Positions 11,978 to 21,513 of a DNA stretch of 64,000 nt are shown here, one piece after another. Within the stretch, counting starts at the first letter, position 1. Each line of letters begins with the position of its first letter. Source of the DNA: Petroclostridium xylanilyticum (GTDB taxonomy: Bacteria; Bacillota; Clostridia; SK-Y3). The notes under the pieces were generated by a model. That model saw nothing but the letters and a program-made list of their open reading frames with translations. It searched no databases and had not been told where the DNA came from. The position numbers and the translations under genes were made by a program. The stretch spans positions 496,001 to 560,000 of the forward strand of contig NZ_NPML01000019.1 of NCBI RefSeq assembly GCF_002252565.1. Reading direction: 5' to 3'.

Positions 11978-12087
11978 ACAGTTATTGCGGTCAGTGACTT
12001 TGTCACTTAACCCTACATTAATTTAATTAATCATTAACAATTCTATTGAAAAACCTTTTATTAGCTTCATGCTTTCATGGGTAATGT

Positions 12088-12122
12088 TTTTTCCCCACTC
12101 CCCACTATTCACTGTCCACTAA
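12088..12122. repeat. GGGGAGT heptamer repeat in the 16S-tRNA spacer
   Basis: CCCCACTCCCCACT, followed by a degenerate CACTGTCCACT unit, lies in the transcribed spacer. A related degenerate GTGGGAAGTGG/GTGGGGAGT copy is in the tRNA-Ile to 23S spacer at 11609-11640, in the opposite orientation. Confidence 0.6.
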
Positions 12123-12249
12123 TGAATTGGTCTTTCAAAATTAAACAGCGTAAGCGTTCTCAGACATTACTTATCGTAATGTATCGACCATAGGATTCGT
12201 TCCTTACTTGAATAATTATTAATTATTAATTATTAATTGGAACTTCTCT

Positions 12250-13773
<1,524 letters not shown>

Positions 13774-13775
13774 AT

Positions 13776-13815
13776 GTTCACGGTTCACAGGTCACGGTTC
13801 ACTGTTCACTGAACC
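13776..13815. repeat. GTTCACGG heptamer array abutting the 16S 5' end
   Basis: About five units of GTTCACG/GTTCACA lie within a few bases of the mature 16S start in the rRNA leader. It is the inverted partner of the array at 13951-13980. Confidence 0.7.
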
Positions 13816-13950
13816 TCTTCTGTCAACCCAATCTGTTCCCCGTTATATATTAATCGTTCAATTTAGCTCATAAACTATTACTAACTTACTTTATTAAGTA
13901 CGCTAGGTTTACTCATTTTTTGTTCACACTTTCACTCTCACCGCTCACTT

Positions 13951-13980
13951 CTGTGAACTGTGAACCGTGAACTGTGAACT
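13951..13980. repeat. YGTGAAC heptamer array in the rRNA leader
   Basis: Four perfect alternating TGTGAAC/CGTGAAC units. Together with 13776-13815 they form inverted arms about 135 bp apart within the rRNA leader transcript. Confidence 0.7.
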
Positions 13981-14057
13981 ATAATCAACGAGAACCTCTT
14001 ACGCTGTTTACTTTTCAAAGACCAATTCCTTTACCGCTCTCTCAAGCGGCGAAACTC

Positions 14058-14086
14058 ATTATACCAAATCAAAGTTTGTTTGTCAA
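14058..14086 (-). promoter_or_regulatory. rRNA operon promoter P1 (proximal)
   Basis: Perfect consensus: -35 TTGACA (14081-14086), 17-bp spacer, -10 TATAAT (14058-14063), reading into the 16S leader. Confidence 0.9.
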
Positions 14087-14136
14087 CAACTTTTTTCTGA
14101 TATTTTTTATCACTTCTTACCGAAGCGACAAATGCT

Positions 14137-14165
14137 ATACTAACATAATCTTTTTAATCTGTCAA
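14137..14165 (-). promoter_or_regulatory. rRNA operon promoter P2
   Basis: -35 TTGACA (14160-14165), 17-bp spacer, -10 TAGTAT (14137-14142). It lies 79 bp upstream of P1. Confidence 0.8.
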
Positions 14166-14214
14166 CACCTTTTTTATTGGTATTTTTAACCGCTTTCCTT
14201 GGTGCGACTTTCAT

Positions 14215-14243
14215 ATATTAACATAATCTTTTATTCATGTCAA
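14215..14243 (-). promoter_or_regulatory. rRNA operon promoter P3 (distal)
   Basis: -35 TTGACA (14238-14243), 17-bp spacer, -10 TAATAT (14215-14220). It lies 78 bp upstream of P2. The P2 and P3 spacers share the segment AAAGATTATGT, so the promoters look duplicated from one another. The 14244-14440 stretch is AT-rich and I see nothing else in it. Confidence 0.8.
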
Positions 14244-14454
14244 TATATTTTTTAATATATTTTTTGTTGTTATTGCTGTTTTGCAACAGCTTTAATAATA
14301 TAACACATAACTACTATTTTATTCAAATGAAACTTAATCCTATTAAATGCGATAGATTAACATTATGTAAATTTATTTACTCTATGCTATTCTTTTTTCA
14401 CTTACGCTGCTTTATACATCTCTTTTGTTTAATATTGATTATAACGGTCTGAAA

Positions 14455-14660
14455 CTTTGTCGGCTTCTATCAAAGCTTTCCAAGACGCTTCAACGTCCAC
14501 ATCTCTGTTGACGCTGGTCTTTGACCCAAGCTCCTTGGTGGTTACTTGGACTGGACTTGCACCAGTTAGCGAATTACGGCTCCGCCGGGCACGCCCGAAA
14601 CTGCTGAAAAAATGCTTCTACTTATATTCAATTTTAGAAGCACGCAGCTATCTAATTCAT
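14455..14660 (-). other. Unidentified GC-richer structured segment, possibly a group II intron-like RNA remnant
   Basis: The base composition is clearly richer in G+C than the AT-rich DNA around it. Read on the minus strand it contains GGTGCAAGTCCAGTCC followed by AACCACCAAGGAGCTT. It also has a TGCTTCTA/TAGAAGCA hairpin with a T-run (14615-14645). The GCAAGTCC phrase recalls group II intron domain I, but no maturase and no intron 5' GTGCG end were found. The identity is a guess; an unrelated structured RNA is equally possible. Confidence 0.25.
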
Positions 14661-14704
14661 AACCCTTTTAAAATGGAATTTGGATAGAAAAAATCCTCAC
14701 AATC

Positions 14705-14746
14705 TAAAAAAGTAAAGACTGCTGACAAAATATGTATATCAGCAGC
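14705..14746 (-). terminator. Terminator of the stalk-domain gene
   Basis: Stem CTGCTGA (14719-14725) pairs with TCAGCAG (14739-14745). On the minus strand it runs into TCTTTACTTTTTT. Confidence 0.75.
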
Positions 14747-14818
14747 CTCAAAATTTTAATTCTTTTGATATCTATTTATTTTACATAATCTTTATTGATA
14801 TTATGTAAATTACCAGAT

Positions 14819-15828
14819 TTAGTTGGCACCTGTTTGTTCAGTTTGAGCTCCATCATTAGAAGTACTATTTACAGTATCCTCTGTTGTTCCAGCGTCCTGT
14901 TCTATTTCACTGTCTGTAGTTGTGGAATCAGATGTAGTTCCATCTACCTGAATGGCTCCCTCTACTGGAGCAGTACCTTCAGTTTGAGTAATTTCTCCAG
15001 TTGTTGTAGTTCCATCCGCTTGGGGACCTTCTTCTGTGGAAGCAATGTCAGAGTCGGAAGTGGGTTGCCCATCTTCCTCAGCTTCATCTTCAACAATTAC
15101 TGTACTGCTTTCTTCATCCCAATCCACTTTTAAACCAAAGGTTTCAGCTATAAATCTTAGAGGAACAATAGTCCTGCTGTCATTGATTTCTGCAGCACAA
15201 TCCAATTGAACTTCTTTTCCATCCACTGTAGCGATAGCACTATCAATTTGCAATTTAATTACCACCTGGGCAGTATTATTTGTCTCAGTGTTAGCAACTT
15301 CTTTTATAATGGTAACAGTTCTGGTTGCTTCATCCCATTCAACCTTTGCCCCCAGAGCATTTACAACAGCTCTTACAGGGATAAGAGTTCTGCCGCCCTT
15401 TATAACAGGCGGAACATCAAATTTCACATCTTTACCTCTTACGAACACACCTATCGTAGTGTCGTTGGCTTCCTTTTTCATTTTAGCAATTTCAGCAAGA
15501 ATTTCTTTTCTAGCTTCTTTATTGTTTCTTACTGCTTTAAACTGCTCTTTTACTGCTTCAATTTGATCTTTCAGATCTTTTATCCGGCTTTTCAATTCTA
15601 TAATTTTGGTTTTTATCTCTTCTCGGTTTTGAACTTTTATTTCTTGACCTTCATTAATATTTTCTTCAGTTGCTGTACCAGTTTCCAGAGTTTGTTCTAT
15701 TTGCACCTTACCACGTCCGTTAGTGCTATTTTAGTGCTATTGCTCTTTTCATTTCCCTTTGCCATTGCAATAGATGCATTTGCAGAAATCATCGCAGTTA
15801 CAATTAAAACACTTAATAGCTTCTTCAT
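14819..15828 (-). pseudogene. Stalk-domain (copper amine oxidase N-terminal-like) exported protein, signal peptide split off by a frameshift
   Basis: The gene encodes an exported protein with two stalk (Cu_amine_oxidN1-like) modules, at about residues 90-150 and 165-225 of the 295-residue main frame (14819-15706). A coiled-coil rich in K and E precedes them, and an acidic T/E-rich tail follows. The main frame lacks a signal peptide. Upstream, ATG 15828, with GGGGGT eight bases before it, starts a clear signal peptide (MKKLLSVLIVTAMISANASI) that stops at 15697 in another frame. An exact 11-bp tandem duplication (15720-15741) lies between the two. Removing one copy joins the signal peptide to the main frame without a stop, so the lesion looks recent and reversible. 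The mature part could still be made from GTG 15706, but it would not be exported. Confidence 0.8.
15720..15741. repeat. 11-bp tandem duplication causing the frameshift
   Basis: Two adjacent exact copies of TTAGTGCTATT (15720-15730 and 15731-15741). Eleven bases shift the frame; one copy restores it. Confidence 0.9.
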
Positions 15829-15909
15829 TACTAAATACCCCCTGTTTTTTATCTTTTTGTTTTGCATTATATATATTCGAATAATACAAAAGCTTTTTGG
15901 GGGTATTTT

Positions 15910-16527
15910 CTAAAATTTTTTGCTTTTTTGTCGCAATATATCCTTTAACTTTTTTATATCTTGAACATATATATCCTTTAGCCCCCTATTATAAATAATA
16001 CTAGCTGGATGATAAAGGGGAAAAAGATAATATTCAGTGTTTGATATTGATATCAATTCCGATTCACCATGGACCTCTCCAATACTGATATCATAATCAT
16101 CTGTTACGGCCCTTAATGGAACATTTCCTAAAGTCACGATATATGTAGGATTGATAATTATTATCTCTTTTAAAAGATATTCTCTATTCTGCCTGACTTC
16201 CTCCTGTGTTGCAGGTCTGTTAACAGTTCTTCCGGTTTTTGGGTTAATTTTTGAAAGCCTATATTTAATTGCATTGGTTATATAAATAGATTCTCTATCC
16301 ATCTCCAGCACTTCTAAAAACTCACTGAGATTTTTTCCCGCCATCCCCACAAAAGGTTTAGATAGCCTGACTTCATCCTTACCTGGAGCTTCTCCTATTA
16401 ATAACAACTGAGCATCAACATTACCGTCCCCAAAAACAATTTCCTTGTCTTCAAACTGCTCTTTGTAATTTTCATATAGCTTGCTCATTTGATCTTTTTT
16501 ATCCAATTTATAACTCTCCATTCTCAT
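15910..16527 (-). CDS. Uracil-DNA glycosylase superfamily protein lacking iron-sulphur cysteines
   Basis: A 205-residue member of the UDG superfamily, expected to remove uracil or a related damaged base from DNA. Motif A is GEAPGKDE (near 45-52), followed by PFVGMAGKNL. The motif 2 region is FPLYHPAS near 170. The protein contains no cysteine at all, so it cannot hold the 4Fe-4S cluster of family 4 enzymes, unlike its neighbour. The start is weakly defined: ATG 16527 has no strong site, while GGAGAG precedes an in-frame TTG seven codons later. It lies 50 bp downstream of the second UDG gene on the same strand and probably shares its transcript. The substrate preference is unknown. Confidence 0.82.
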   Translation of the reverse strand: MRMESYKLDKKDQMSKLYENYKEQFEDKEIVFGDGNVDAQLLLIGEAPGKDEVRLSKPFVGMAGKNLSEFLEVLEMDRESIYITNAIKYRLSKINPKTGRTVNRPATQEEVRQNREYLLKEIIIINPTYIVTLGNVPLRAVTDDYDISIGEVHGESELISISNTEYYLFPLYHPASIIYNRGLKDIYVQDIKKLKDILRQKSKKF

Positions 16528-16576
16528 CGGAAATACTTTTAATTCTTAATCTATTCTTTCCACTACTCCACATCTA
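16528..16576. repeat. Degenerate heptamer unit between the UDG genes
   Basis: CCACTACTCCACATCTACTATTCACT-like sequence (16559-16583) resembles decayed ACTCCCC units. Evidence is weak. Confidence 0.3.
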
Positions 16577-17143
16577 CTATTCACTATCCAATAATTCGAG
16601 CTTCTCCCTTACTTTTTTGAAATCCTCCCAAAAGGGAATCTTTTTAGACTCATCTCTAAGTAAGGCGGCCGGGTGAAAGGTGGGCATGAGCCAGTAACCC
16701 TTCCTCTCTATCCATTCTCCTCGTACCTTGCTAATTTGAGCCTGAGAGTCTATAATATATTTCATTGCGGTTGCTCCAAGACATACGATAATCTTTGGCT
16801 TTATTAACAGTACCTGATTCCGTAAATATTGAATACAGGTTTCCGCCTCGTCAGGAGCAGGCACTCTATTCCCTGGCGGCCTGCATTTGACAACATTGGC
16901 AATATATACATCTTCCCTTTTTAGCCCAATTGCTTCTATCGCTTTAGTCAACAGCTGTCCTGCCCTTCCTACAAAGGGTCTGCCGGTACTATCTTCATCC
17001 GCCCCCGGACCTTCTCCTACAAACATCAGTTTCGCCTTGGGATTACCTTCCCCAAAAACTACGTTATTCCTCTTCTGTGCCAAACTACATTTATGGCAAT
17101 TATAACATTGTTTTTTCAAACTATCCCAATCCATCCACTCCAA
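16577..17143 (-). CDS. Family 4 uracil-DNA glycosylase (4Fe-4S type)
   Basis: Excises uracil produced by cytosine deamination, starting base-excision repair. Cluster cysteines are visible: CHKC (C16, C19, with C13 nearby) and the pair C86 and C102 spaced by 15. Motif 1 is GEGPGADED (43-50), followed by GRPFVGRAGQLL. Motif 2 is PTFHPAALL near residue 160. At 188 residues the length is typical for the family. The start is TTG 17143, supported by GAGGTGA four bases upstream; the first internal ATG is too far from that site. It is first in a two-gene unit with the cysteine-free paralogue. Confidence 0.92.
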   Translation of the reverse strand: MEWMDWDSLKKQCYNCHKCSLAQKRNNVVFGEGNPKAKLMFVGEGPGADEDSTGRPFVGRAGQLLTKAIEAIGLKREDVYIANVVKCRPPGNRVPAPDEAETCIQYLRNQVLLIKPKIIVCLGATAMKYIIDSQAQISKVRGEWIERKGYWLMPTFHPAALLRDESKKIPFWEDFKKVREKLELLDSE

Positions 17144-17246
17144 GTTATCACCTCAAATACTTATACTTTACTTTTTTATTTATTATATCTATGACTATAA
17201 ACTCACGTCAATCTATCAGTAAACATTATGCATATTAATTTACATA

Positions 17247-17290
17247 GAAAAAAGACCATAAAAAGCTAATTTACTTTTCACAGTCTTTTT
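17247..17290 (-). terminator. Terminator downstream of the YdjM-like gene
   Basis: AAAAAGAC and AAAAG arms pair with CTTTTT and GGTCTTTTT. The hairpin has T-runs on both strands. Confidence 0.65.
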
Positions 17291-17304
17291 AAAATTCTTA
17301 ATTA

Positions 17305-18231
17305 TCATATAGGTATATCTACATTCCTCTTCATTGAATAAGGGTGAAACTTTTGGTCTATAACTTCGAAATCATCATTTACTTTTGCTGTAGCATGGTG
17401 TAAAAAGGTATTTCTTATATAATAACGTACATCTATAAATTTAAATACCTTTTTCCCATCATCCCATACAATATGGTAGCATGGAGTAAATTCGGCAAAG
17501 AATTTCGCTATTGGAGTCTTGATCACTTTATTCATTAACTGCTGTTCCAACATCTTTAATTCTTCTAAAATCTTAACATTTCTTTTAAATACATTTTTTT
17601 CACCAACGATAATCCTTTCAGACCTTCGCACAATAAAATGCCATTTAAATAACCCTAACATGGAAGGCATAATATTTACATCTTTCTTGGTTACATCAAA
17701 ATAAAGTTTAACTTTATGTCTAACACCATACAGCATAGATGCACGAATAACGATATAGGATACCAAACCAACTGACATAGCATTTGCAAGGGTACCCTCA
17801 AGTATTAGGTACAGAAAAAGAAGCAAGAAAACAATAGGGTCAAAGATAATGAAAAGCCCAAAGGCCAGCTTCTTTTTATAAAGCGGCCACAAAAATTGAA
17901 CTCCATAGGAATTAAGCATATCAATTCCACTATGGGATAAACAGCCTAAAAATGACCATAACCATACATTTAAAAAAACAAATTGCTTATAAAAGGGCAT
18001 CAGGCACAGGGTTATGATTCCTGCAAAAGCTGCCAGGCTCACAACCGAGTGGGATATTCCCCTATGATTTTTTAAATATACATAATCTCCCCATTTCTGC
18101 AGAACAATATCCAGATCAGGCGCCATAGAACCCAATACAGCTCCCACAAAAGCAGGATTATCCATGGACATTGGCTGTCCCCCCAATTTAGATATCCCCA
18201 TACCTATTAATGCATGAGTTACTGGATCCAT
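17305..18231 (-). CDS. YdjM-like membrane-bound metal-dependent hydrolase
   Basis: A 308-residue integral membrane protein of the YdjM (DUF457) group. The N-terminus MDPVTHALIG carries the first conserved histidine. GSMAPDLDI and NHRGISHS supply the aspartate and histidine cluster (residues about 34-62) presumed to bind metal. About four membrane helices follow up to residue 165. The C-terminal 140 residues are soluble and are not recognised. GAGGT precedes the ATG. It is flanked by its own terminator and by that of the LCP gene, so it is monocistronic. The reaction is unknown; family members in E. coli are linked to the SOS response, but no LexA box is seen here. Confidence 0.8.
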   Translation of the reverse strand: MDPVTHALIGMGISKLGGQPMSMDNPAFVGAVLGSMAPDLDIVLQKWGDYVYLKNHRGISHSVVSLAAFAGIITLCLMPFYKQFVFLNVWLWSFLGCLSHSGIDMLNSYGVQFLWPLYKKKLAFGLFIIFDPIVFLLLFLYLILEGTLANAMSVGLVSYIVIRASMLYGVRHKVKLYFDVTKKDVNIMPSMLGLFKWHFIVRRSERIIVGEKNVFKRNVKILEELKMLEQQLMNKVIKTPIAKFFAEFTPCYHIVWDDGKKVFKFIDVRYYIRNTFLHHATAKVNDDFEVIDQKFHPYSMKRNVDIPI

Positions 18232-18251
18232 AACCTCACCTCACAATCTAC

Positions 18252-18283
18252 AAAACAAAACCCGACACTTATGTCGGGTTCTT
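18252..18283 (-). terminator. Terminator of the LCP gene
   Basis: CCCGACA pairs with TGTCGGG around a 4-nt loop, followed on the minus strand by TTTTGTTTTG. Confidence 0.85.
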
Positions 18284-18348
18284 AAGCGCTTTTTACTAAT
18301 TATAACATAAACTAACCAGTTTTTTTAGTGTAAATATATTACAATCCC

Positions 18349-19251
18349 TTATTTTAAACTTAATTTGTACCCAAAACTTTCTTCTATTAATGATATGGTC
18401 TTTTGATCATCGGCAACAAAATAGGATGCACCGTTTATCATTTTAGGTTCACCGGGAAGTTGATACATCTGTATATTGTTAGAATTAAGGGCTTTTATCA
18501 TTGATAAATTTTTAGCAACGTCTGCAGCAGTAATATTTGTCTTAACATTTTCCTTAATTGCTTTAAATATGTCATTTGCTTTAGATAGATATTCCAATCT
18601 TAGTTTTTGTTCCAACAGTGCCTTTATAAATGCTTGTTGTGCCTTAATCCTGCCAATATCTCCTTCCGGATACTGTCTGTAACGTACAAACTGCTCTGCC
18701 TTTTTACCGTCTAGATGCTGCATACCTTTTTTCAGATGGATGTGTAAATCCTGAACCGGGTCATCATAGTTCATATTCACCGGTACATCAATATCAACAC
18801 CACCTAATATATCAATAATATTTCTAAATCCTTTAAAATTTACTGTTACATAATAGTGTATAGGCATGCCAGTGATTTCTTTAACTTTTCTTATTGCTAA
18901 TTCTTCTTTTCCTAACGTTAATGCAGCATTAATCTTCTGGTACTTATTGTTTATCTTCACCCTTGTATCTCTAGGGATGGAAAGCATATTTAATTTTTTA
19001 TTTTTAGAATCCAAACTTGCTACAATCATGACATCCGAACGCGCTTCACTGCCATCAGTGCCCATGATTAAAACATTAATCTTTTTACCTAGTTGAAAAG
19101 GCTGTGTTTTATCCAGCACATCAGGCTGAGCCTTATTATTCTCAGAAGTTTGAGATTGGAATGCAAGATTTGCTGCAATAATTCCCCCTGTAACTGCAAC
19201 AAAAACACTAACTATACTTAAAACAAGTATAATGTATTTTTTGACATTCAT
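18349..19251 (-). CDS. LytR-CpsA-Psr (LCP) family protein
   Basis: Membrane-anchored phosphotransferase that attaches teichoic acids or other glycopolymers to peptidoglycan on the outer face of the membrane. One membrane helix (residues 5-28) precedes the LCP domain. Key arginine and aspartate residues for the lipid pyrophosphate are in GTDGSEARSDVMIVAS (64-79), SIPRDTRV (92-99) and GDIGRIKAQQAF (200-211). At 300 residues it is of normal size and has no extra C-terminal LytR domain. GGAG lies about eight bases before the ATG. It is transcribed alone. Confidence 0.92.
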   Translation of the reverse strand: MNVKKYIILVLSIVSVFVAVTGGIIAANLAFQSQTSENNKAQPDVLDKTQPFQLGKKINVLIMGTDGSEARSDVMIVASLDSKNKKLNMLSIPRDTRVKINNKYQKINAALTLGKEELAIRKVKEITGMPIHYYVTVNFKGFRNIIDILGGVDIDVPVNMNYDDPVQDLHIHLKKGMQHLDGKKAEQFVRYRQYPEGDIGRIKAQQAFIKALLEQKLRLEYLSKANDIFKAIKENVKTNITAADVAKNLSMIKALNSNNIQMYQLPGEPKMINGASYFVADDQKTISLIEESFGYKLSLK

Positions 19252-19380
19252 TTTTAATCATCTCCTACTTTTAAAGATAACGTGCTTAAAGCAAAATTCG
19301 TTATCTGCAACCTCACATTTCTATATAATATTACCTCTAATAAATAAAAGATTCAACAGAAAAATACCCTTTTAAATAAA

Positions 19381-19818
19381 TTATTTTATTACCAGCCTGA
19401 CACCAATTAACATAAAAACAATCCCTAGTATTTTTAGTATTCCAATGGGTGAACGAGGTACTCCAAACATTCCAAAATGATCTATTAACACACCAATTAT
19501 TAGTTGGACTGCAACAAAAATGGATAGCGTTGTACCCGTGCCCAAAACCGGAATCACTTGAATAGTAAATAATACTATTACAACCCCTAAAAGTCCTCCT
19601 ATCCAGTAAATAGGATGTACTTTTATTATACTTGCATAAGCACCTAAATTTCTATAGAATATGTTAATTAAAAATAATACCACTGTTCCGGTCAGGAAGC
19701 TATGTAACGCAGCAACTCTTGGTGACACTACTTTCCCCAGACCGGCATTAACGGGTGGTTGAACTGCTAAAAATATGCCTACTGTTACTGCAAGAGCGAT
19801 CGCATTAAACTTACTCAT
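19381..19818 (-). CDS. Small DMT-superfamily transporter (YdcZ/DUF606)
   Basis: A 145-residue hydrophobic protein with five membrane helices that matches the DUF606/YdcZ group of half-size drug/metabolite transporters. Recognisable segments are QPPVNAGLGKVV, YWIGGLLGVVIV and the C-terminal GILKILGIVFMLIGV. Proteins of this size usually act as dimers. GAGGAG lies four bases before the ATG. The substrate is unknown. It stands between the LCP gene and the tRNA cluster without an obvious partner. Confidence 0.88.
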   Translation of the reverse strand: MSKFNAIALAVTVGIFLAVQPPVNAGLGKVVSPRVAALHSFLTGTVVLFLINIFYRNLGAYASIIKVHPIYWIGGLLGVVIVLFTIQVIPVLGTGTTLSIFVAVQLIIGVLIDHFGMFGVPRSPIGILKILGIVFMLIGVRLVIK

Positions 19819-19863
19819 TCTACTCCTCTTTTCCTGTTAATATAATACAAAATGCTGCAATAT

Positions 19864-19897
19864 TAAAAAAACTGTAGCTATATTAGCTACAGTTTTT
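19864..19897 (-). terminator. Terminator of the tRNA operon
   Basis: AAACTGTAGCTA pairs with TAGCTACAGTTT around a 3-nt loop, with T-runs on both strands. It begins two bases after the tRNA-Tyr CCA end. Confidence 0.85.
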
Positions 19898-19898
19898 G

Positions 19899-19984
19899 TG
19901 GTGGAGGGGGATGGATTCGAACCATCGAAGCTGTGAAGCAACAGATTTACAGTCTGCCCCCTTTGGCCACTCGGGAACCCCTCC
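19899..19984 (-). tRNA. tRNA-Tyr (GTA)
   Basis: An 86-nt class II tRNA with long variable arm, anticodon GTA and encoded CCA. It is the last gene of the four-tRNA cluster. Confidence 0.96.
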
Positions 19985-19991
19985 AGATAGA

Positions 19992-20067
19992 TGGAGCTGG
20001 CGAACGGAATCGAACCATCAACCTGCTGATTACAAGTCAGCTGCTCTGCCTATTGAGCTACGCCAGC
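19992..20067 (-). tRNA. tRNA-Thr (TGT)
   Basis: A 76-nt cloverleaf beginning GCTGGCGTAGCTCAATAGG, anticodon TGT, encoded CCA. Confidence 0.96.
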
Positions 20068-20098
20068 ACACATATTTATTTATATCTAATCTAATTTA

Positions 20099-20174
20099 TG
20101 GTGGGCACAATAGGGCTCGAACCTATGACCCCCTGCTTGTAAGGCAGGTGCTCTCCCAGCTGAGCTATGCGCCC
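20099..20174 (-). tRNA. tRNA-Val (TAC)
   Basis: A 76-nt cloverleaf beginning GGGCGCATAGCTCAG, anticodon TAC, encoded CCA. Confidence 0.96.
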
Positions 20175-20255
20175 ATAAAATTATGCTGCTTATACTGCGA
20201 GAAATATAATAGCACATCTCAAAACTTTAGTCAAACATTTTGATATGCCAATTAA

Positions 20256-20332
20256 TGGTCGGGGTTGAGGGACTTGAACCCCCGGCCCCATGGTCCCAAA
20301 CCATGTGCGCTACCAAACTGCGCTAAACCCCG
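20256..20332 (-). tRNA. tRNA-Pro (TGG)
   Basis: A 77-nt cloverleaf beginning CGGGGTTTAGCGCAG, anticodon TGG, encoded CCA. It is the first gene of the cluster. Confidence 0.96.
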
Positions 20333-20364
20333 CTACTTAGCGACTCTCACCGCGACACTTGTAT

Positions 20365-20393
20365 ATCTTAATATATTTTATGCTATTATTCAA
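20365..20393 (-). promoter_or_regulatory. Candidate tRNA operon promoter
   Basis: -35 TTGAAT (20388-20393), 17-bp spacer, -10 TAAGAT (20365-20370), about 33 bp before tRNA-Pro. The rest of the gap to 20649 shows only a GC-richer patch at 20520-20560 that I cannot identify. Confidence 0.5.
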
Positions 20394-20649
20394 AGTTTAA
20401 TTTACTCCATAACTATAATTTACATTATTATATCTCTTCTTTTCTTTATATATCTAATTATCTCTCATGTTTTTATTAAAACAGATTTGCTTTTTTACTA
20501 TTATGGTCAACCAAACAAAGCCATGCATGGGCCACTGCGGTGAGTGTGCCGAAGGACCTACTTAATCTCAAACTTTTTTTAGCAAATACGAATATTTTTT
20601 CATTTCAAGAATACATTTATTGCGTAATAAGTTTAAAGGAGCAGGTAAG

Positions 20650-21408
20650 ATGCATAAATGTATTCTTATTTATATTACCTGGAAAGGAATAATATGTGTG
20701 GCAGTTATTGCTGTTATTTTATTTTTACTGCCTGCTGCCGTTATCCGGGCAAATATAAAAAAAATACCTCATACCGGAGAATTATCAGGGAAAATTATCG
20801 TAGTCGATCCTGGACACGGTGGAGTAGATAGTGGTACGCACTATGAAGGAAAAGTACTTGAAAAAGATATCAATCTTGCAATTGGACTTAAACTTAAACA
20901 GCATTTAACAACAAAAGGGGCATCGGTGATTATGACCAGAGAAATCGATGATTCACTAGATGACCATAAAAAGAACGGCAGCCGCCACCGTGAAGACCTT
21001 AATGCGAGAGTAAATATAGTAAATAAAAGTCAGGCTGATGTTTTTATCAGTATTCACGCCAACTGCATAAGAAACAGTTCAAGTACACTGGGCCCAATGG
21101 TATTTTACCATGGTTCCAGTGAAAAAAGCAAATATCTTGCGGAGTGTATACAACAATCTTTAAATACCCTTTCAGCTTATGAAAATATAGGTGCAAAGGC
21201 CAAACATCTTGCTGCTAAAGGTGATTATGTGGTCCTACGTGAAACTTCTCCCCCGGGTGTAATTGTTGAGGCAGGTTTTATCTCAAATACTACTGATAGA
21301 ACATTACTGCAAAAAGAAAGTCACCAGCATGAAATTGCTGAATTAATTGTACAGGGAGTTATTAAGTATTTTAATTACGAGAAGTCAGAAGTAGAGACTA
21401 AAGATTAA
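20650..21408 (+). CDS. cwlD: N-acetylmuramoyl-L-alanine amidase, CwlD-like
   Basis: Zinc amidase (Amidase_3) that cleaves the bond between N-acetylmuramic acid and the stem peptide. CwlD in spore formers makes the muramic-delta-lactam of cortex needed for germination. A signal anchor lies at residues 8-32. Zinc ligands are H in VDPGHGG (about 56-62), E in KVLEKDIN, and H in SIHAN. The catalytic glutamate is in VEAGFISN. I chose ATG 20650 because GGAG lies eight bases upstream; ten extra in-frame codons before it have no site. At 252 residues it fits CwlD. Assignment to CwlD and not another Amidase_3 rests on size and simple architecture. Confidence 0.85.
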   Translation: MHKCILIYITWKGIICVAVIAVILFLLPAAVIRANIKKIPHTGELSGKIIVVDPGHGGVDSGTHYEGKVLEKDINLAIGLKLKQHLTTKGASVIMTREIDDSLDDHKKNGSRHREDLNARVNIVNKSQADVFISIHANCIRNSSSTLGPMVFYHGSSEKSKYLAECIQQSLNTLSAYENIGAKAKHLAAKGDYVVLRETSPPGVIVEAGFISNTTDRTLLQKESHQHEIAELIVQGVIKYFNYEKSEVETKD

Positions 21409-21415
21409 GACCACT

Positions 21416-21451
21416 GAAAAAGTGCCTCTAGAATCAGGGGCACTTTTTCAA
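21416..21451. terminator. Bidirectional terminator between amidase and phoH
   Basis: GAAAAAGTGCC pairs with GGCACTTTTTC. It lies between two convergent genes and has T-runs on both strands. Confidence 0.85.
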
Positions 21452-21513
21452 TGGTTTCGGATAAAGATTCCGCATCCCGGCCAAACCTGCTGCAACCCTT
21501 GGTTATGGTTTAT

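Noticed and set aside
13776-13980. Heptamer arrays resembling a CRISPR array
   Set aside because: Units are only seven bases, adjacent without spacers, and no cas genes are present.
14457-14687. A 76-codon open frame in the GC-richer island
   Set aside because: No ribosome site; the sequence looks like a structured RNA or decayed element and no protein domain is visible.
19896-20543. Open frames of about 90-115 codons across the tRNA cluster
   Set aside because: They are readings of tRNA genes on the opposite strand.
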